Shown here: piece after piece, positions 47,301 to 55,579 of the stretch
Position numbering within the stretch: position 1 is the first letter of the stretch
Layout of the letters: every line of letters begins with the position of its first letter
DNA from: Pomphorhynchus laevis
Taxonomy: Eukaryota; Acanthocephala; Palaeacanthocephala; Echinorhynchida; Pomphorhynchidae
DNA length: 64,000 nt
Direction: 5' to 3'
Assembly (NCBI GenBank): GCA_012934845.2
Contig: WNNJ02003636.1
Coordinates: 55,428 to 119,427, forward strand
Translations under genes and position numbers: made by a program
Notes under the pieces: generated by a model
Told to the model about the DNA's origin: nothing
The model's database searches: none
What the model saw: only the letters and a program-made list of their open reading frames with translations

Positions 47301-48408
47301 ACCGTCTATTACACCTATCTGCCTTTCTCTATATATAGAGAATTTCATGCTTCTACACTGAAAGACGGCGTACCGTTTCGGCTTTAAGAAGCCTCATCAG
47401 TTGCAGCAATACAGTGTATACACATGAAAAACATACTATATATAGATTAAAGCAGAAAGAATTCACTATTTGTTAATTGCATGACGTAGCTTTTGATTTC
47501 GAAGTCAATGCAATGAATTATTTTCAGTGTAATAGACATCAGCGGGATCACTAAATGACCAATATAATAGATTACAAAAAAAACAGCACTGCCTCCTGGG
47601 AACCTCAGAGGACTAATAATTAAATTAGAGGTTTGATTCAACCAGGACTGTCTATTACAGCTATCTGCTTTTCTCTATATATAGAGAATTTCATGCTTCT
47701 ACTGGCAGTGTAGAAGTATGAAATTCTCTACATATAGGGAAAAGCAGATAGGTGTAATAGACAGTCCTGGTTGAATCAAACCTCGAATTTATTTATTGGT
47801 CCTCTATATATATGTTTTTAAATCAATCGGATTTAAAAACTATATATATGTATATATAGCCTCAGACAATATATATGCATATAATACAAATATATATACA
47901 ATACATTATATATTGTATATATACATAATATATACATATATTATATATATTATTAATATAATATATATAAGTTAGCAAAAATAGAACAAAGCAAACTAAG
48001 CTTATCAGTTTAGTTTAGCAAACGTTTCGAGCTCTCGTTCTTCTGAGGAAGAACGCTAAAATAAACTAATAAGCCTGGATTGCCCTGTTTTTCCATCTTG
48101 TGTAATACATAGAGCAACCAGTTGTGTTTCGACCTCTTTCTTTGCTGGGATTACAACTTTTTACTTTTTTAATTACTAGATGTTGTTGTTATTAGAAATA
48201 ATACAACTTGTTTTTGTACTTTGTGTTAACTTATCTAATTTGCCAATTACGAAAGCATATCTTCATTAAGAACATATTTACGACGGCATTGTCTAGAAAA
48301 AGAGAATTATCATCTTCAAATAAGTCGGTAAATTTGTTAAAGATACCTCTTAAGAAGCATCAAGCATCCCGGAAGCGAAAACAGGAGTTAAAATTACAAA
48401 ATGGTTGA
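32275..48408 (+). CDS. OGG1: 8-oxoguanine DNA glycosylase (OGG1), six exons
   Basis: OGG1 removes 8-oxoguanine paired with C in base excision repair and nicks by beta-elimination. Exons: 32275-32366, 35594-36015, 39355-39545, 39595-39739, 44548-44597, 48256-48408. Phases agree throughout, giving 350 residues against 345 in human OGG1. Seen in order: the N-terminal OGG_N fold with LMGGQSFRW; ECVISFICSSNN, which contacts the base opposite; LGFGYRAKF; the helix-hairpin-helix LPGIGTKVADC with the catalytic Lys; PVDVH with the catalytic Asp; and WGSFAGWAQA. The C-terminus is basic (KKHQASRKRK), possibly a nuclear localisation signal. The start ATG directly follows TGTGTTTAG, which looks like a splice acceptor, so a 5' leader exon or trans-splicing is possible. 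The last exon start is the least certain; 48,271 is also in frame. A polyA signal lies at 48,531. Confidence 0.95.
32815..33930 (-). mobile_element. Penelope-like element family A, reverse transcriptase remnant
   Basis: Minus-strand frames carry MGGNSCPIIADLFL and FRYIDDICVF (RT active site), YPESLILNKTN, and NLYRKDDIFKFTRNIFLHEH. The non-coding 3' part follows toward 32,815 and includes part of the terminal module. Broken in several places. In OGG1 intron 1, antisense to the gene. Confidence 0.85.
34091..34653 (+). repeat. 563-bp direct repeat, copy 1
   Basis: Appears identical in sequence and length to 39,922-40,484. Both copies sit inside OGG1 introns (1 and 4). No open frame. Contains the palindromic TATACACATGTATATGTGTATA. 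Recent origin is implied by identity in AT-rich neutral sequence. Confidence 0.95.
35301..35560 (+). repeat. 131-bp tandem duplication before OGG1 exon 2
   Basis: TATTAAATACATATTGGTTC begins at 35,301 and 35,432. Each unit ends TTTGCAGTTGATGTT, which looks like a 3' splice site. The true acceptor TTACAG is at 35,588-35,593. Confidence 0.9.
35594..36015 (+). CDS. OGG1: OGG1 exon 2 (OGG_N domain)
   Basis: RWTKLNKTESLANYILFQGV continues the N-terminal domain. LSDLYKQWCDYDRHFE matches LAQLYHHWGSVDSHF of human OGG1. ECVISFICSSNN is strongly conserved. Donor GTATGT. Confidence 0.95.
36640..37980 (-). mobile_element. Penelope-like element with RT and GIY-YIG domains
   Basis: The minus strand shows, in order: LFTNIPIRD, MGSVLGPTIANLYV and YIRYVNDTFI (reverse transcriptase), LLFFDVLVNN and FECLVYRKK; then a GIY-YIG nuclease with VYQFTCPKAEC and NNIYIGYTT, and a Lys-rich end. 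About 70 bp after the coding part, CTGATGATGATCT...AGATCGAAAA (minus strand, about 36,700-36,665) forms a hammerhead-like core. Broken in a few places but the most complete PLE here. In OGG1 intron 2. Confidence 0.85.
38560..39000 (-). mobile_element. Penelope-like element family A fragment
   Basis: Repeats the 32,830-33,200 order: end module (ATACGTGCTAAGGACGTATTT), TTTATTCTTTATATTATTGTG, and a diverged end of the RT tail (ATGCATGAATGCTCATGCAA). More decayed than the copies at 32,815 and 42,240. Confidence 0.7.
39355..39545 (+). CDS. OGG1: OGG1 exon 3 (helix-hairpin-helix)
   Basis: ENTEDILKHLGFGYRAKFIA, then LMKLPGIGTK. The catalytic Lys is the last codon of the exon. Acceptor GTTAACAG, donor GTACAT. 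Confidence 0.95.
39595..39739 (+). CDS. OGG1: OGG1 exon 4 (catalytic Asp)
   Basis: VADCILLMSFDHHNVVPVDV continues the HhH-GPD motif; Asp in PVDVH is the proton-shuttling residue of the family. Preceded by an intron of only 49 bp (39,546-39,594). Confidence 0.95.
39922..40484 (+). repeat. 563-bp direct repeat, copy 2
   Basis: Second copy of 34,091-34,653. Left and right flanks differ from copy 1, and I see no clear target-site duplication. Confidence 0.95.
40485..41330. other. OGG1 intron 4 part: nothing recognised
   Basis: AT-rich with short runs only; no gene or element identified. Confidence 0.4.
41330..42300 (-). mobile_element. Two Penelope-like family A terminal fragments
   Basis: Two minus-strand end modules in series (about 41,400-41,700 and 41,940-42,300). 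Each has the GAATTGACTAATAAATA block, GGTCATCAGGARGAACTGC, and CATGCTAATGAC. The second is continuous with the RT-bearing element that follows. Confidence 0.7.
42590..42621. repeat. GC hairpin at the left of the calmodulin-like insert
   Basis: Perfect 11-bp arms AGTGAGCGCCG (42,590-42,600) and complement (42,611-42,621). Preceded by short TATAATCCT-like repeats from 42,510. Confidence 0.8.
42650..42915 (+). pseudogene. Calmodulin-like EF-hand fragment
   Basis: EEQFAEVKEAF, then SLFDRDGDGKLAIKE (a complete first EF-hand loop), then LDAELQAMIN and a damaged second loop reading DGNESIEF. This is the N-terminal half of a calmodulin-family protein. Three frames are used, so at least two frameshifts are present. 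About 50% GC against under 30% around it. It carries no visible intron or polyA tail and lies inside a PLE. Either a retrocopied host gene or captured foreign DNA. Confidence 0.7.
44548..44597 (+). CDS. OGG1: OGG1 exon 5
   Basis: KYLMEQWGSFAGWAQA matches human FFRSLWGPYAGWAQA. Acceptor CATTTTAG, donor GTAAGT. Only 50 bp. Confidence 0.95.
44600..45390. other. OGG1 intron 5 part: nothing recognised
   Basis: AT-rich sequence without a recognisable gene or element. Confidence 0.4.
45395..45555. mobile_element. Foldback MITE
   Basis: Inverted ends GAACTGAAGAGTGAAATAAA and TTTATTTCACTCTCTCCAGTTC, with an inner TTTGTTTCTTAAA pairing. Same family as 19,800-19,965. Confidence 0.7.
46471..46858. mobile_element. 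Foldback element with ~105-bp inverted ends
   Basis: Left ACTAAATGGTGTTGC through ACGACCAATGAGTACCCGG to TCATCAGTAGAATG (46,471-46,580) returns inverted at about 46,755-46,858 with few differences. The core holds no open frame. Each arm contains CTGATGAG on one strand, but no correctly placed GAAA. Confidence 0.8.
47001..47065 (-). ncRNA. Type I hammerhead ribozyme, copy 1
   Basis: Minus strand: stem I CTGCAA, CTGATGAG (CTGATGA at 47,042-47,048), stem II GGCTT/AAGCC, CGAAAC, stem III ACGG/CCGT with TACG loop, cleavage triplet GTC (47,012-47,014), then TTGCAG pairing back to stem I. A further ACA/TGT pairing beyond an internal loop extends stem I, as in naturally active type I hammerheads. 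Confidence 0.85.
47353..47417 (-). ncRNA. Type I hammerhead ribozyme, copy 2
   Basis: Same core exactly 352 bp on (CTGATGA at 47,394-47,400). Stem II loop changes by one base; stem I has one mismatch (TTTCAG against CTGCAA). All conserved core bases are present. Confidence 0.85.
47816..47975. repeat. TA-rich microsatellite
   Basis: Long TATATA and ATATACATATA runs with small palindromes; low complexity only. Confidence 0.8.
48256..48408 (+). CDS. OGG1: OGG1 last exon
   Basis: HIFIKNIFTTALSRKREL, then LKKHQASRKRKQELKLQNG and TGA. The phase fits exon 5 only from 48,256 or 48,271. Weakly conserved, as in other OGG1 tails; the short basic end supports a nuclear form. Confidence 0.7.
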   Translation, partial: HIFIKNIFTTALSRKRELSSSNKSVNLLKIPLKKHQASRKRKQELKLQNG

Positions 48409-48530
48409 TATTATTAGTAGCATGAAAACGTTTAATGCTAAACTTACGCAAATGTTTTAGTGTATATAAATGATGCTAATTACTATGTTTAACCATCCAT
48501 TTTTGAAATTTGACCTTTGCATATTCTTTT

Positions 48531-48536
48531 AATAAA
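48531..48536 (+). terminator. OGG1 polyadenylation signal
   Basis: AATAAA 123 bp after the stop codon, the first canonical hexamer downstream. Confidence 0.6.
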
Positions 48537-49207
48537 AATATAATGATTCATATGATTTTCTGTTATTTATTTGTTTAGTGTTCAAAATTAATTTTAGCTT
48601 GCATCTACGCTATTTTTCGATATTTTCTGTTTGCATTCGGTTAGCAAACACCAAAAGCAGCAATTGCACTTTTACGATTTTGTTTTTAACAATTTTATTG
48701 TTAAAATTAAATGCGCTTCTTCAATACTTTTTTAAATAGCATAATGCTTTTTCAAATCTGAATAGTTTGGAGCTTTAATTTAGTGATCACTTTGGACCTT
48801 ATTTTGTTCATCCATTAGAACGCAAATAAAAATTAATACCTTCACATGTTGATATAAACTTGGAATTGAGGAATAAGAATAAAAACAGTATTCAATTTTT
48901 AATAACTTTCGTGAACAAATTATAGCTTATTCTTTAATTTCGTTTTTCCCGACGTTTTGTCCAGTGGTTCAGAATATTTTTATTTCCTTAGACACCGTTG
49001 TATCAATCCTATTAGCTGGTGACTTTTATACTAATGGATTAACAAGCATGATCGTATGCCTTTAAAGAGTTTTTTGTGGACTTTTAAATACTATTTGTTG
49101 ATTTTGCTTTCACTCTTCGTTAGCTTTGGCCTGTTATGATTTAATGTGGATGCTTTGAGCGCCCACTGCATTAGGGTTTGAAATATTACAGTAGATCATT
49201 AGATAGC

Positions 49208-49367
49208 TTTAAAGGAATGAAGAAGAAAAGTTACCCTGTTTTAAACTGTACAATATTTCAATAGCTCCTGATATCATCATCAGGATAAAAATTTTAAATA
49301 AATTTTGAAATATTGTATAGTTAAATAAAGGTTAATTGTTTCTTCTTCGTTCCTTTAAAAGTATCTT
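49208..49367. mobile_element. Foldback MITE
   Basis: TAAAGGAATGAAGAAGAAA on the left and TTTCTTCTTCGTTCCTTTAAA on the right are inverted, with an inner ACAATATTTCAA pair. Confidence 0.65.
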
Positions 49368-49513
49368 ATCGAAAATAAAAGGAGATTCTGGATTTAGTGT
49401 GTACTAACAGTAGATAATAGATTTTGGCGGTGCTTAAAGCACAGTATATTGTCGAAAAGCCCTCAATAAAGTAAACAGCACTACACAATTTACCATTATA
49501 ATTATATAATAAT

Positions 49514-49525
49514 ATATCCATAAGC
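49514..49525. repeat. Left 12-bp target-site duplication
   Basis: ATATCCATAAGC, exactly repeated at 50,195-50,206 across the composite element. Confidence 0.8.
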
Positions 49526-50194
49526 TTCATAAATTATCCTCGTGTGAAGTCTTTAATCCTAGATGCAGCACTGTACACTACAATCAGCGTAGGTGGACCT
49601 CATCAGCAGTGAGCCTACGCCTACCTTTCGTGTTTCGGTCCTTTAATGATCTGCTGAAATTTTCCTCTGCTGCCTTTCTGTAAAAACAAACGATACAGTT
49701 TGTAAGGAACACATTTCCACTTGTGCAAACTGTACGTTGTTTCCGTCTTTTGTAACAAAAAGACGGAGATAGCACTACAGTTGCCGGAAACAACCGACAA
49801 TCTGTCTTTTGAATTTTCTTGACAGGAAACCGGAATCTGCCAGGTTAATAGAATGAATAATTGCATACACGAGCGAGTATCATCATTTGGTCGGCTTCAT
49901 AAATTATCCTCGTGTGAAGTCTTTAATCCTAGATGCAGCACTGTACACTACAATCAGCGTAGGTGGACCTCATCAGCAGTGAGCCTACGCCTACCTTTCG
50001 TGTTTCGGTCCTTTAATGATCTGCTGAAATTTTCGAAAATTTACGAAAGGTAGGCGTAGGCTCACTGCTGATGAGGTCCACCTACGCTGATTGTAGTGTA
50101 CAGTGCTGCATCTAGGATTAAAGACTTCACACGAGGATAATTTATGAAGCCGACCAAATGATGATACTCGCTCGTGTATGCAATTATTCATTCT
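49526..50194. mobile_element. Retrozyme-like element: 370-bp tandem unit plus inverted copy
   Basis: TTCATAAATTATCCTCGTGT starts at 49,526 and 49,896 (370-bp period). The second unit is cut short, and 49,855-50,000 returns as an apparently perfect ~146-bp inverted arm at 50,044-50,190. A 12-bp duplication flanks the whole. On the minus strand each unit has GGACC, GAAAC, about 26 bases, CTGATGA, GGTCC: hammerhead core parts in a permuted order. No coding capacity. Confidence 0.75.
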
Positions 50195-50206
50195 ATATCC
50201 ATAAGC
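50195..50206. repeat. Right 12-bp target-site duplication
   Basis: Exact match to 49,514-49,525. Confidence 0.8.
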
Positions 50207-50289
50207 ATTAAAAGTAAAATAGCTGCTTTGCATTGTGTGTTTAACAAATTGTCTTATTTGCCATTTAAATACTACTTACTCATAATCGA

Positions 50290-51050
50290 ATCGTACTGAA
50301 ATCAAGAGACAAACCAAGAGATCTAACCAAGAGACTGCTAGGAAACTGCCCGAACATTCCATCCACTCTTACCAGATCCAGACTTTGAAATAGTTACAGG
50401 CCAATGACACGCTGAATTTCAGGCAACCTTCCCATCTGAGTCAACCCTTCAAAAACGATGGATGTGGGACTATTATGATGCGTACCATCAAAAGCTTGTC
50501 GACAAAGCAACCAGTTTTCCCGAATCTCGTGCTCGCCTCTTTGCTACCGCTTCAAAATGGTCTGGAGCTTTCCTCGAAGCATTATTGATAGCTACCGTTG
50601 GCACCCGACTTGATGTCCACGGCCGTTACACTCAGACTTGGCGTTCGATGTGCTCAACCACATTTATGTATATGCGGAGAAGCGATTAGGAAAAACAGCG
50701 CCCATGCGCTAGACTGCAACAAAACAAAAGGCATAAATGTACGTCATACAGCGGTCAATGAAATTGTGAGAATGGCCCTAGCCTCCGCAGAAATTCAATC
50801 CAGAATGGAACCTGTCGGTTTGACTAGATACGACGGCAAGCGGCCCGATCTGGTATCGTTACTGCCGTTGTTCCAAACGCCATCGAAACCCTGGGAGCAG
50901 TTGCCTCCAGCATAGCGGCTTTTTTGCAGCTTCTGGGAAAAAATTAGTTCTGTCGACCAGATATACACGGGCAATGAGTTTACTCATGCAGCGAATTAGC
51001 GCAGCGGTGCAACGAGGAAACACGGCTTGTTTTTTTGGGGAGTCAGCATA
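50290..51050 (+). mobile_element. Retrotransposon C-terminal fragment (lineage 2, KRPD type)
   Basis: Frames in order: SKWSGAFLEALLIATVGTRL, then VTLRLGVRCAQPHLCICGE, HALDCNKTKGINVRHTAVNE, LASAEIQSRMEPVGL and YDGKRPDLVSLLP. This covers the segment after a reverse transcriptase, a CxCG...C zinc-binding site and the start of the KRPD domain. The following WDxT part is degraded. Same lineage as 14,378-14,958 but longer at its 5' end. Confidence 0.7.
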
Positions 51051-51244
51051 AGAACTAACACTATATTTCTAATGAACTGCATTTACAACAGATTATAATT
51101 TTAATAAATTTTATTGAAAAAAGCTGAAATCTAAAAATTCGAAGATTCACAGCATTTGTAATTATTTCACTGTTTGCTCGACCACCATCAAAACAAGCAA
51201 TTGCTTTTAAATAGTCGATACTGAACCATTATTGATAAATAATT

Positions 51245-51320
51245 ATTGGAGCTGGATCAAAGGAAAGAAGAAATTATGTTTGATATTTCGTTAACTTCTG
51301 CTAGCATCTTTAGAAAATTA
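51245..51320. repeat. Single MITE arm
   Basis: ATTATTGGAGCTGGATCAAAG, TTTGATATTT and GCTAGCATCTTTAGAAAATTAC match one arm of the foldback at 24,670-24,833. Confidence 0.6.
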
Positions 51321-51558
51321 CAATGTTTTTTAAATAATTAATTAATAAACAATTAAATAACTATAAATAAACCGCTAACCAAATAAATGTTTTTTAAAAT
51401 GTAATGCTTATATAAAAGAATTCAAAACAATAATAATAATAAGGAATTTCTTAAATAACTAACAACCACTAAAAAATAACGAAAAGAGACATTAGAAAAA
51501 AAAACAAATGCAGTTCAAATAAGACAATTCATAATAGCATTTAGTCTTCATAATGATG

Positions 51559-54018
51559 TCACGGCCTCAGGTCCAGCGGGATCTGAGCCCTCCAGCACAT
51601 CCAACACGCCGCTCTTCGACTGAACCACCCGGGGTCTATCACCCCCCGAAGAATCCAATCTAGGCGGACTATGCGCGGTAATCGCGAGATGAGGAGCTTG
51701 AGAAACCTTAGTCTTTGCTCTGGAGGACGTCCTCTCGAAAAGAAGACTAATCCCGAGATAGCCCAAGTACCCCAGAGGCGCACTTGGGTTTTCCCATTCA
51801 ACGACAGATGCTGAGCCCGTTTCAGGGCCCACCTAGCTTTCTTCAGGATACGTTTAAGTCTATCCAGGTCAGCTTTCGCCGACCAGTTCACCGTAACAGT
51901 GAACCCCAGGTATTTTACTCGACTTGTGAAGGTAGGGAGTGGTTGATTAGTCAATATAGAAGATAGAGCTGAGAGTGCTAGTCTCTTTAATTTTTTCTTT
52001 GTCGCAGGGGTGCCATGAAAGACAACTACCTGCGATTTGGATGAATTTAAAATAAGATTGGATAGGGTCAGCTGGTCTGTTAATCTTAAAAAGAAACGGC
52101 TGATGTCCGAAGCGACATCTTTGAACCTGCGTCCAGAGAACAGGGCCGTGGTATCATCAGCGTATACCACTAGATGTTGATCACGTTTAAAATTCTTGAA
52201 TAGTACAATGGAGGCAGCAAGAAATAAGATAGGAGAAAGTGGGGATCCTTGGGGCACACCTGTAATAGGGTAGAACTGACACGCATCAGGGTCGTCTTCA
52301 TAGTAGAACCTCTTGGTAAACAGTAATATCTCCACCCTGTTAACAATTCTCGCAGGCAACCCGAGGGACCTGAGAGAGGAGATAACAAAGGGAATGGAAA
52401 TGCGGTCAAATGCAGCAGAAAAGTCAAGGAAAACAGCCACAGCTAGTTGATGGCTATGATCCCTACAAAACTGATGCACTTCACCTATTGCTGAATGAAC
52501 CGATCGTCCCTCGACAAACCCGTGAAAACTCGGTGGGATCAAATTACGCCTACTTAAATGGTCGTGGATTCTACGCGCAAGCGCTTTTTCGTAGATGGAG
52601 ATGAGGGAGTTTTGAATCGAAATGGGACGCAGATCTTTGGGACATGAAACCGGACTATGCTTTGGTAAGAAAATTCTACGACTAATATTGATGCCGGCTA
52701 CATCGGATGGTGAGGCTAAAAGCATTGTGACGGCCACTTCTCTTCTTTGATCGGCTTTCAAAAGCTGACAGACTCGAGAAGATAGTGGAGCGACGGATTT
52801 AGAGGTGCCCGGAAGTGGCCCCCAGGAGTTAAGGATATCTGTAACAGATAAGTCCCTGCTCCTGAAGTCACCCCAAGGCGGGATTGGTTGGGGAGATTGA
52901 GTGGCTCCATAATTATGTAGGGATAGTGACTCCTTAAAAACATTATCAAGGCCTATACTACCAATCCAACCCAAAGCTATATCCTTCCAACAGACAAACT
53001 TCTCCTTCTTGAATATCTTCCAGAAGGAAGACTGGGAAGGGTTAAGGTGAGCGATGTTCGCCTTATCCCTGCTCAGCTGGAACCTATATCTAGTGCTCCA
53101 GTATTCATTTGAGATGGACTGCCTGGCGGAAACAGAGACATTGGGAAGACGTAGCATTTTAGCCAAAACCTTGAGTTTTGTTGGAGTGGGATTGTAAATA
53201 TGACCTTTATAGGTAGTCGAAAGAAACGCGGTAGCTTGCGAGGAGAGGAAGGAATTAAATTCGGTCAAATTCTCATTACCAAATCTGGGGAAGAGTTGGA
53301 TAGCCGCCTGAAAGAAAGCCACTCTGATGGGATCAAAGTGAAACCTCCTTCTAAGCAACGTATCTTCCTCTAACCGCCAACGAATTAGGTCATGAGAGGT
53401 GGTCTGTTGTTGGCGCGACTGCTCAGTACAGATGGGTTTCAACAACCACATCTTATGAAGCAGTAATATGTCGAGGAGAGAATTAGTTGTTGAGCAATGA
53501 AAAGTTGGGGACGGTGGTTTGTGAATAAGGTAATCGTTCCTGGCTCTGCGGAGTGCTGCATTAATCCAACGACCAGTTCTGTCGTTGAAGTCACCGAGTA
53601 ACATGTCATAGCCACTACCCAAGATACGGTCCAGGAGATCACGGTTCTTGTGAATTTTTCCTGGCCTAATATAGATATTGGCTATGCTGATACGTTTACC
53701 ATTCTTACAAAGTGAAACAGCTAAACAAGACAGGGCTGGACAAGAATAGTTTAAAAGAAGGGATGATCTTAAGGAGCATTTAACTAGGGTTAAAAGACCT
53801 TGAGATGAAGAGGCGTGAGGAGGGGTTATGTACGGAGTGAAGTGGGTGTAAATATGCTTGGGGATAAATCGAGTAATGTCCTGGGGGATACGGATAGACC
53901 GCGTCTCCTGAAGGACTATAACATCCGCATCTCTACCAGATAGAAGGCTAAGGGCAGAAGCACCTCCCGAATTCCACTGAAGTATATTCAGTGAAAAAGG
54001 CTCTTGACTACTTTGCAT
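51559..54018 (-). CDS. LINE ORF2: AP endonuclease and reverse transcriptase, open frame
   Basis: 819 codons without a stop. Endonuclease: NILQWNSGG, VIVLQETRS (catalytic Glu), LGDFND, TSHDLI. Reverse transcriptase: LRPISIQNSLISIYEKAL, HGFVEGRS, VAVFLDFSAAFD, GVPQGSPLSPILF, VVYADDTTALF with the catalytic Asp pair. No RNase H domain; the frame ends RRAACWMCWRAQ. I/Jockey-like group by the LQWN start and gag-type ORF1, not assigned more finely. ORF1 lies upstream on the same strand. By its motifs the protein looks whole, although its ORF1 is frameshifted. Confidence 0.9.
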   Translation of the reverse strand: MQSSQEPFSLNILQWNSGGASALSLLSGRDADVIVLQETRSIRIPQDITRFIPKHIYTHFTPYITPPHASSSQGLLTLVKCSLRSSLLLNYSCPALSCLAVSLCKNGKRISIANIYIRPGKIHKNRDLLDRILGSGYDMLLGDFNDRTGRWINAALRRARNDYLIHKPPSPTFHCSTTNSLLDILLLHKMWLLKPICTEQSRQQQTTSHDLIRWRLEEDTLLRRRFHFDPIRVAFFQAAIQLFPRFGNENLTEFNSFLSSQATAFLSTTYKGHIYNPTPTKLKVLAKMLRLPNVSVSARQSISNEYWSTRYRFQLSRDKANIAHLNPSQSSFWKIFKKEKFVCWKDIALGWIGSIGLDNVFKESLSLHNYGATQSPQPIPPWGDFRSRDLSVTDILNSWGPLPGTSKSVAPLSSRVCQLLKADQRREVAVTMLLASPSDVAGINISRRIFLPKHSPVSCPKDLRPISIQNSLISIYEKALARRIHDHLSRRNLIPPSFHGFVEGRSVHSAIGEVHQFCRDHSHQLAVAVFLDFSAAFDRISIPFVISSLRSLGLPARIVNRVEILLFTKRFYYEDDPDACQFYPITGVPQGSPLSPILFLAASIVLFKNFKRDQHLVVYADDTTALFSGRRFKDVASDISRFFLRLTDQLTLSNLILNSSKSQVVVFHGTPATKKKLKRLALSALSSILTNQPLPTFTSRVKYLGFTVTVNWSAKADLDRLKRILKKARWALKRAQHLSLNGKTQVRLWGTWAISGLVFFSRGRPPEQRLRFLKLLISRLPRIVRLDWILRGVIDPGWFSRRAACWMCWRAQIPLDLRP

Positions 54019-54189
54019 TGTGTTACGACAGCTGGAGTGGGATGCCTACCTCCTAGCAGAATCTAGGAGAAAGAAAGTTGCCCTTCTCACTCCTAGCCCT
54101 ACCAAGAGAAGACACTTGCCCACCGGCATTATCTTCATCTCCCTTTGAGGCCAACAACTCCCAGCATATATCATCTTTCTTTGCCAACT

Positions 54190-55376
54190 TCAAGGAAGCC
54201 AACTTTTGTTTAGAAGATGATCTCTTCTTAGAACGGGGGCTCTCTTTGAAGAGGTAAGAATCGTCGATGGAGGAGAACGGGACTCCTCGAATTTCGCTAT
54301 CAGATGGTTCGTTAAGGCTCGAATCTGGTCTTTATATATCTGTAGTCTTGCGTCAACAATTTTGAAAATGTCGGTGTCCGACATACCATAACCGTTTGAA
54401 TTGGAAGAGCTGGCAGCGGCAAAGTGGGCCGGTTTGACCGGTGCCCCACAATGCCTTAATTTGTATTCTTTGAAGATAGGACATCTTCTAGACCAGGCCG
54501 GGTGCTGACCACCACAATTGGAACACAGAGGGGGGAGAGAACATTTCCCCTCATGGACTTCGGAAGAGCTGCAAACCCCACACGTATGGGGCCTAGTACA
54601 GTTCGAGGACCAGTGCCCCCAGAGGAGGCACCCATTGCAATGGGGGTATGTTAAGTCATCAGCATCTACGATATTGAAAGAAAGATTGTACCCCAGAAAG
54701 GGGTTACATTTGCTTTTAGCCAGACATTCCGCCTGATCGACTGCGGTAGAACAGAATGCTATTGATATAGCCTGGCCTTTCTTGCCCAGGATTGGGCGAA
54801 TATTATGAATTTTGAACTCAGATGTGAGAGCAATGATATCTTCCTCCGTTGCGAAGGGCGGAAATTATTAATTTTCAGAGTCGCCTGAATAGACCTGTAA
54901 GTAGTTGACCCTAATTCAATTAGGTGTGTTTCGAAAAATTCTAGGTACGATGCTGCCAGATCTGGAGAGCTGAAAGAAACCCGGATTTCGGAATCTAAAT
55001 ATTTTATCGAATTAAATAGAATTCTCTTCTTATAAGAGCTTGTAAACTCTCTCAGAAAAATATTGAAAAGATTCTTCCTTTCAAATGGTTGAAGAAGTCT
55101 GATTATTACCAGATTCACCACTTTAGGCACAGGAGGGAGTTCTCCATCCGTGCTTGAGATTAAAAAATTAGACGAAATAGGACTAACCTTGTTTTCTTTG
55201 GCTTGAAAATTCGATGTTACATTGGAAATACCTGAGTTCCGTTCCATATTAGCTTGATTTTGTAAGTTGTTTGAAGCACCGATGGTAAATTTTTTTACAA
55301 TTTTTTCTGTCATTTTTACGGATAATTCGATGTCATTTATGCAATTAATTAATGAATTCAAAACGATCACCGTCAT
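54190..55376 (-). pseudogene. LINE ORF1 (gag-like, zinc knuckles), frameshifted
   Basis: Starts MTVIVLNSLINCIND. An RRM-like domain follows (NLFNIFLREF, ILFNSIKYLDSEIRVSF, RSIQATLKINNF). Near 54,840 the frame changes; the adjoining frame then carries zinc knuckles CNGCLLWGHWSSNC and CSNCGGQHPAWSRRC and a tail ending LLNKSWLP. ORF1 proteins of this type bind the element RNA. One frameshift is evident by comparison with 56,734-57,669. Confidence 0.8.
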
Positions 55377-55579
55377 TTGCTTTGGGCAGGTGCTGCTGTT
55401 GATAGCGATAACCAGTTGCTTTCACTGTTGTTTGAATTTTTAACACGATTTCGGCAACTTTTGAAGGAACACAAAGCGCAAGAAAATTGATTCAAAATAG
55501 TTTAGAAACAAAACAAAAATGATTACCATAACATTTTCAATCAAAATAAATAATTTGAAAATTATAGTCAACATTGCGA

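Larger units (their letters stand above)
46929..47815 (-). mobile_element. Retrozyme-like element: 352-bp tandem repeat plus inverted copy
   Basis: AGGTTTGATTCAACCAGGAC begins at 46,931, 47,283 and about 47,629. There are two full units (352 bp, then 346 bp), a third unit of about 75 bp, then an inverted copy from about 47,703 to 47,815 that reaches the unit boundary. Each full unit carries a canonical type I hammerhead on the minus strand. No coding capacity. Animal retrozymes are described as such tandem repeats giving rise to circular RNAs. In OGG1 intron 5, antisense to the gene. Confidence 0.85.

Noticed and set aside
47816-47975. TA runs as a regulatory or origin element
   Set aside because: Simple low-complexity microsatellite; nothing supports a function.
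51559-54018. Shorter frames on both strands inside the LINE ORF2
   Set aside because: They are shadows of the 819-codon frame, which has all endonuclease and RT motifs.
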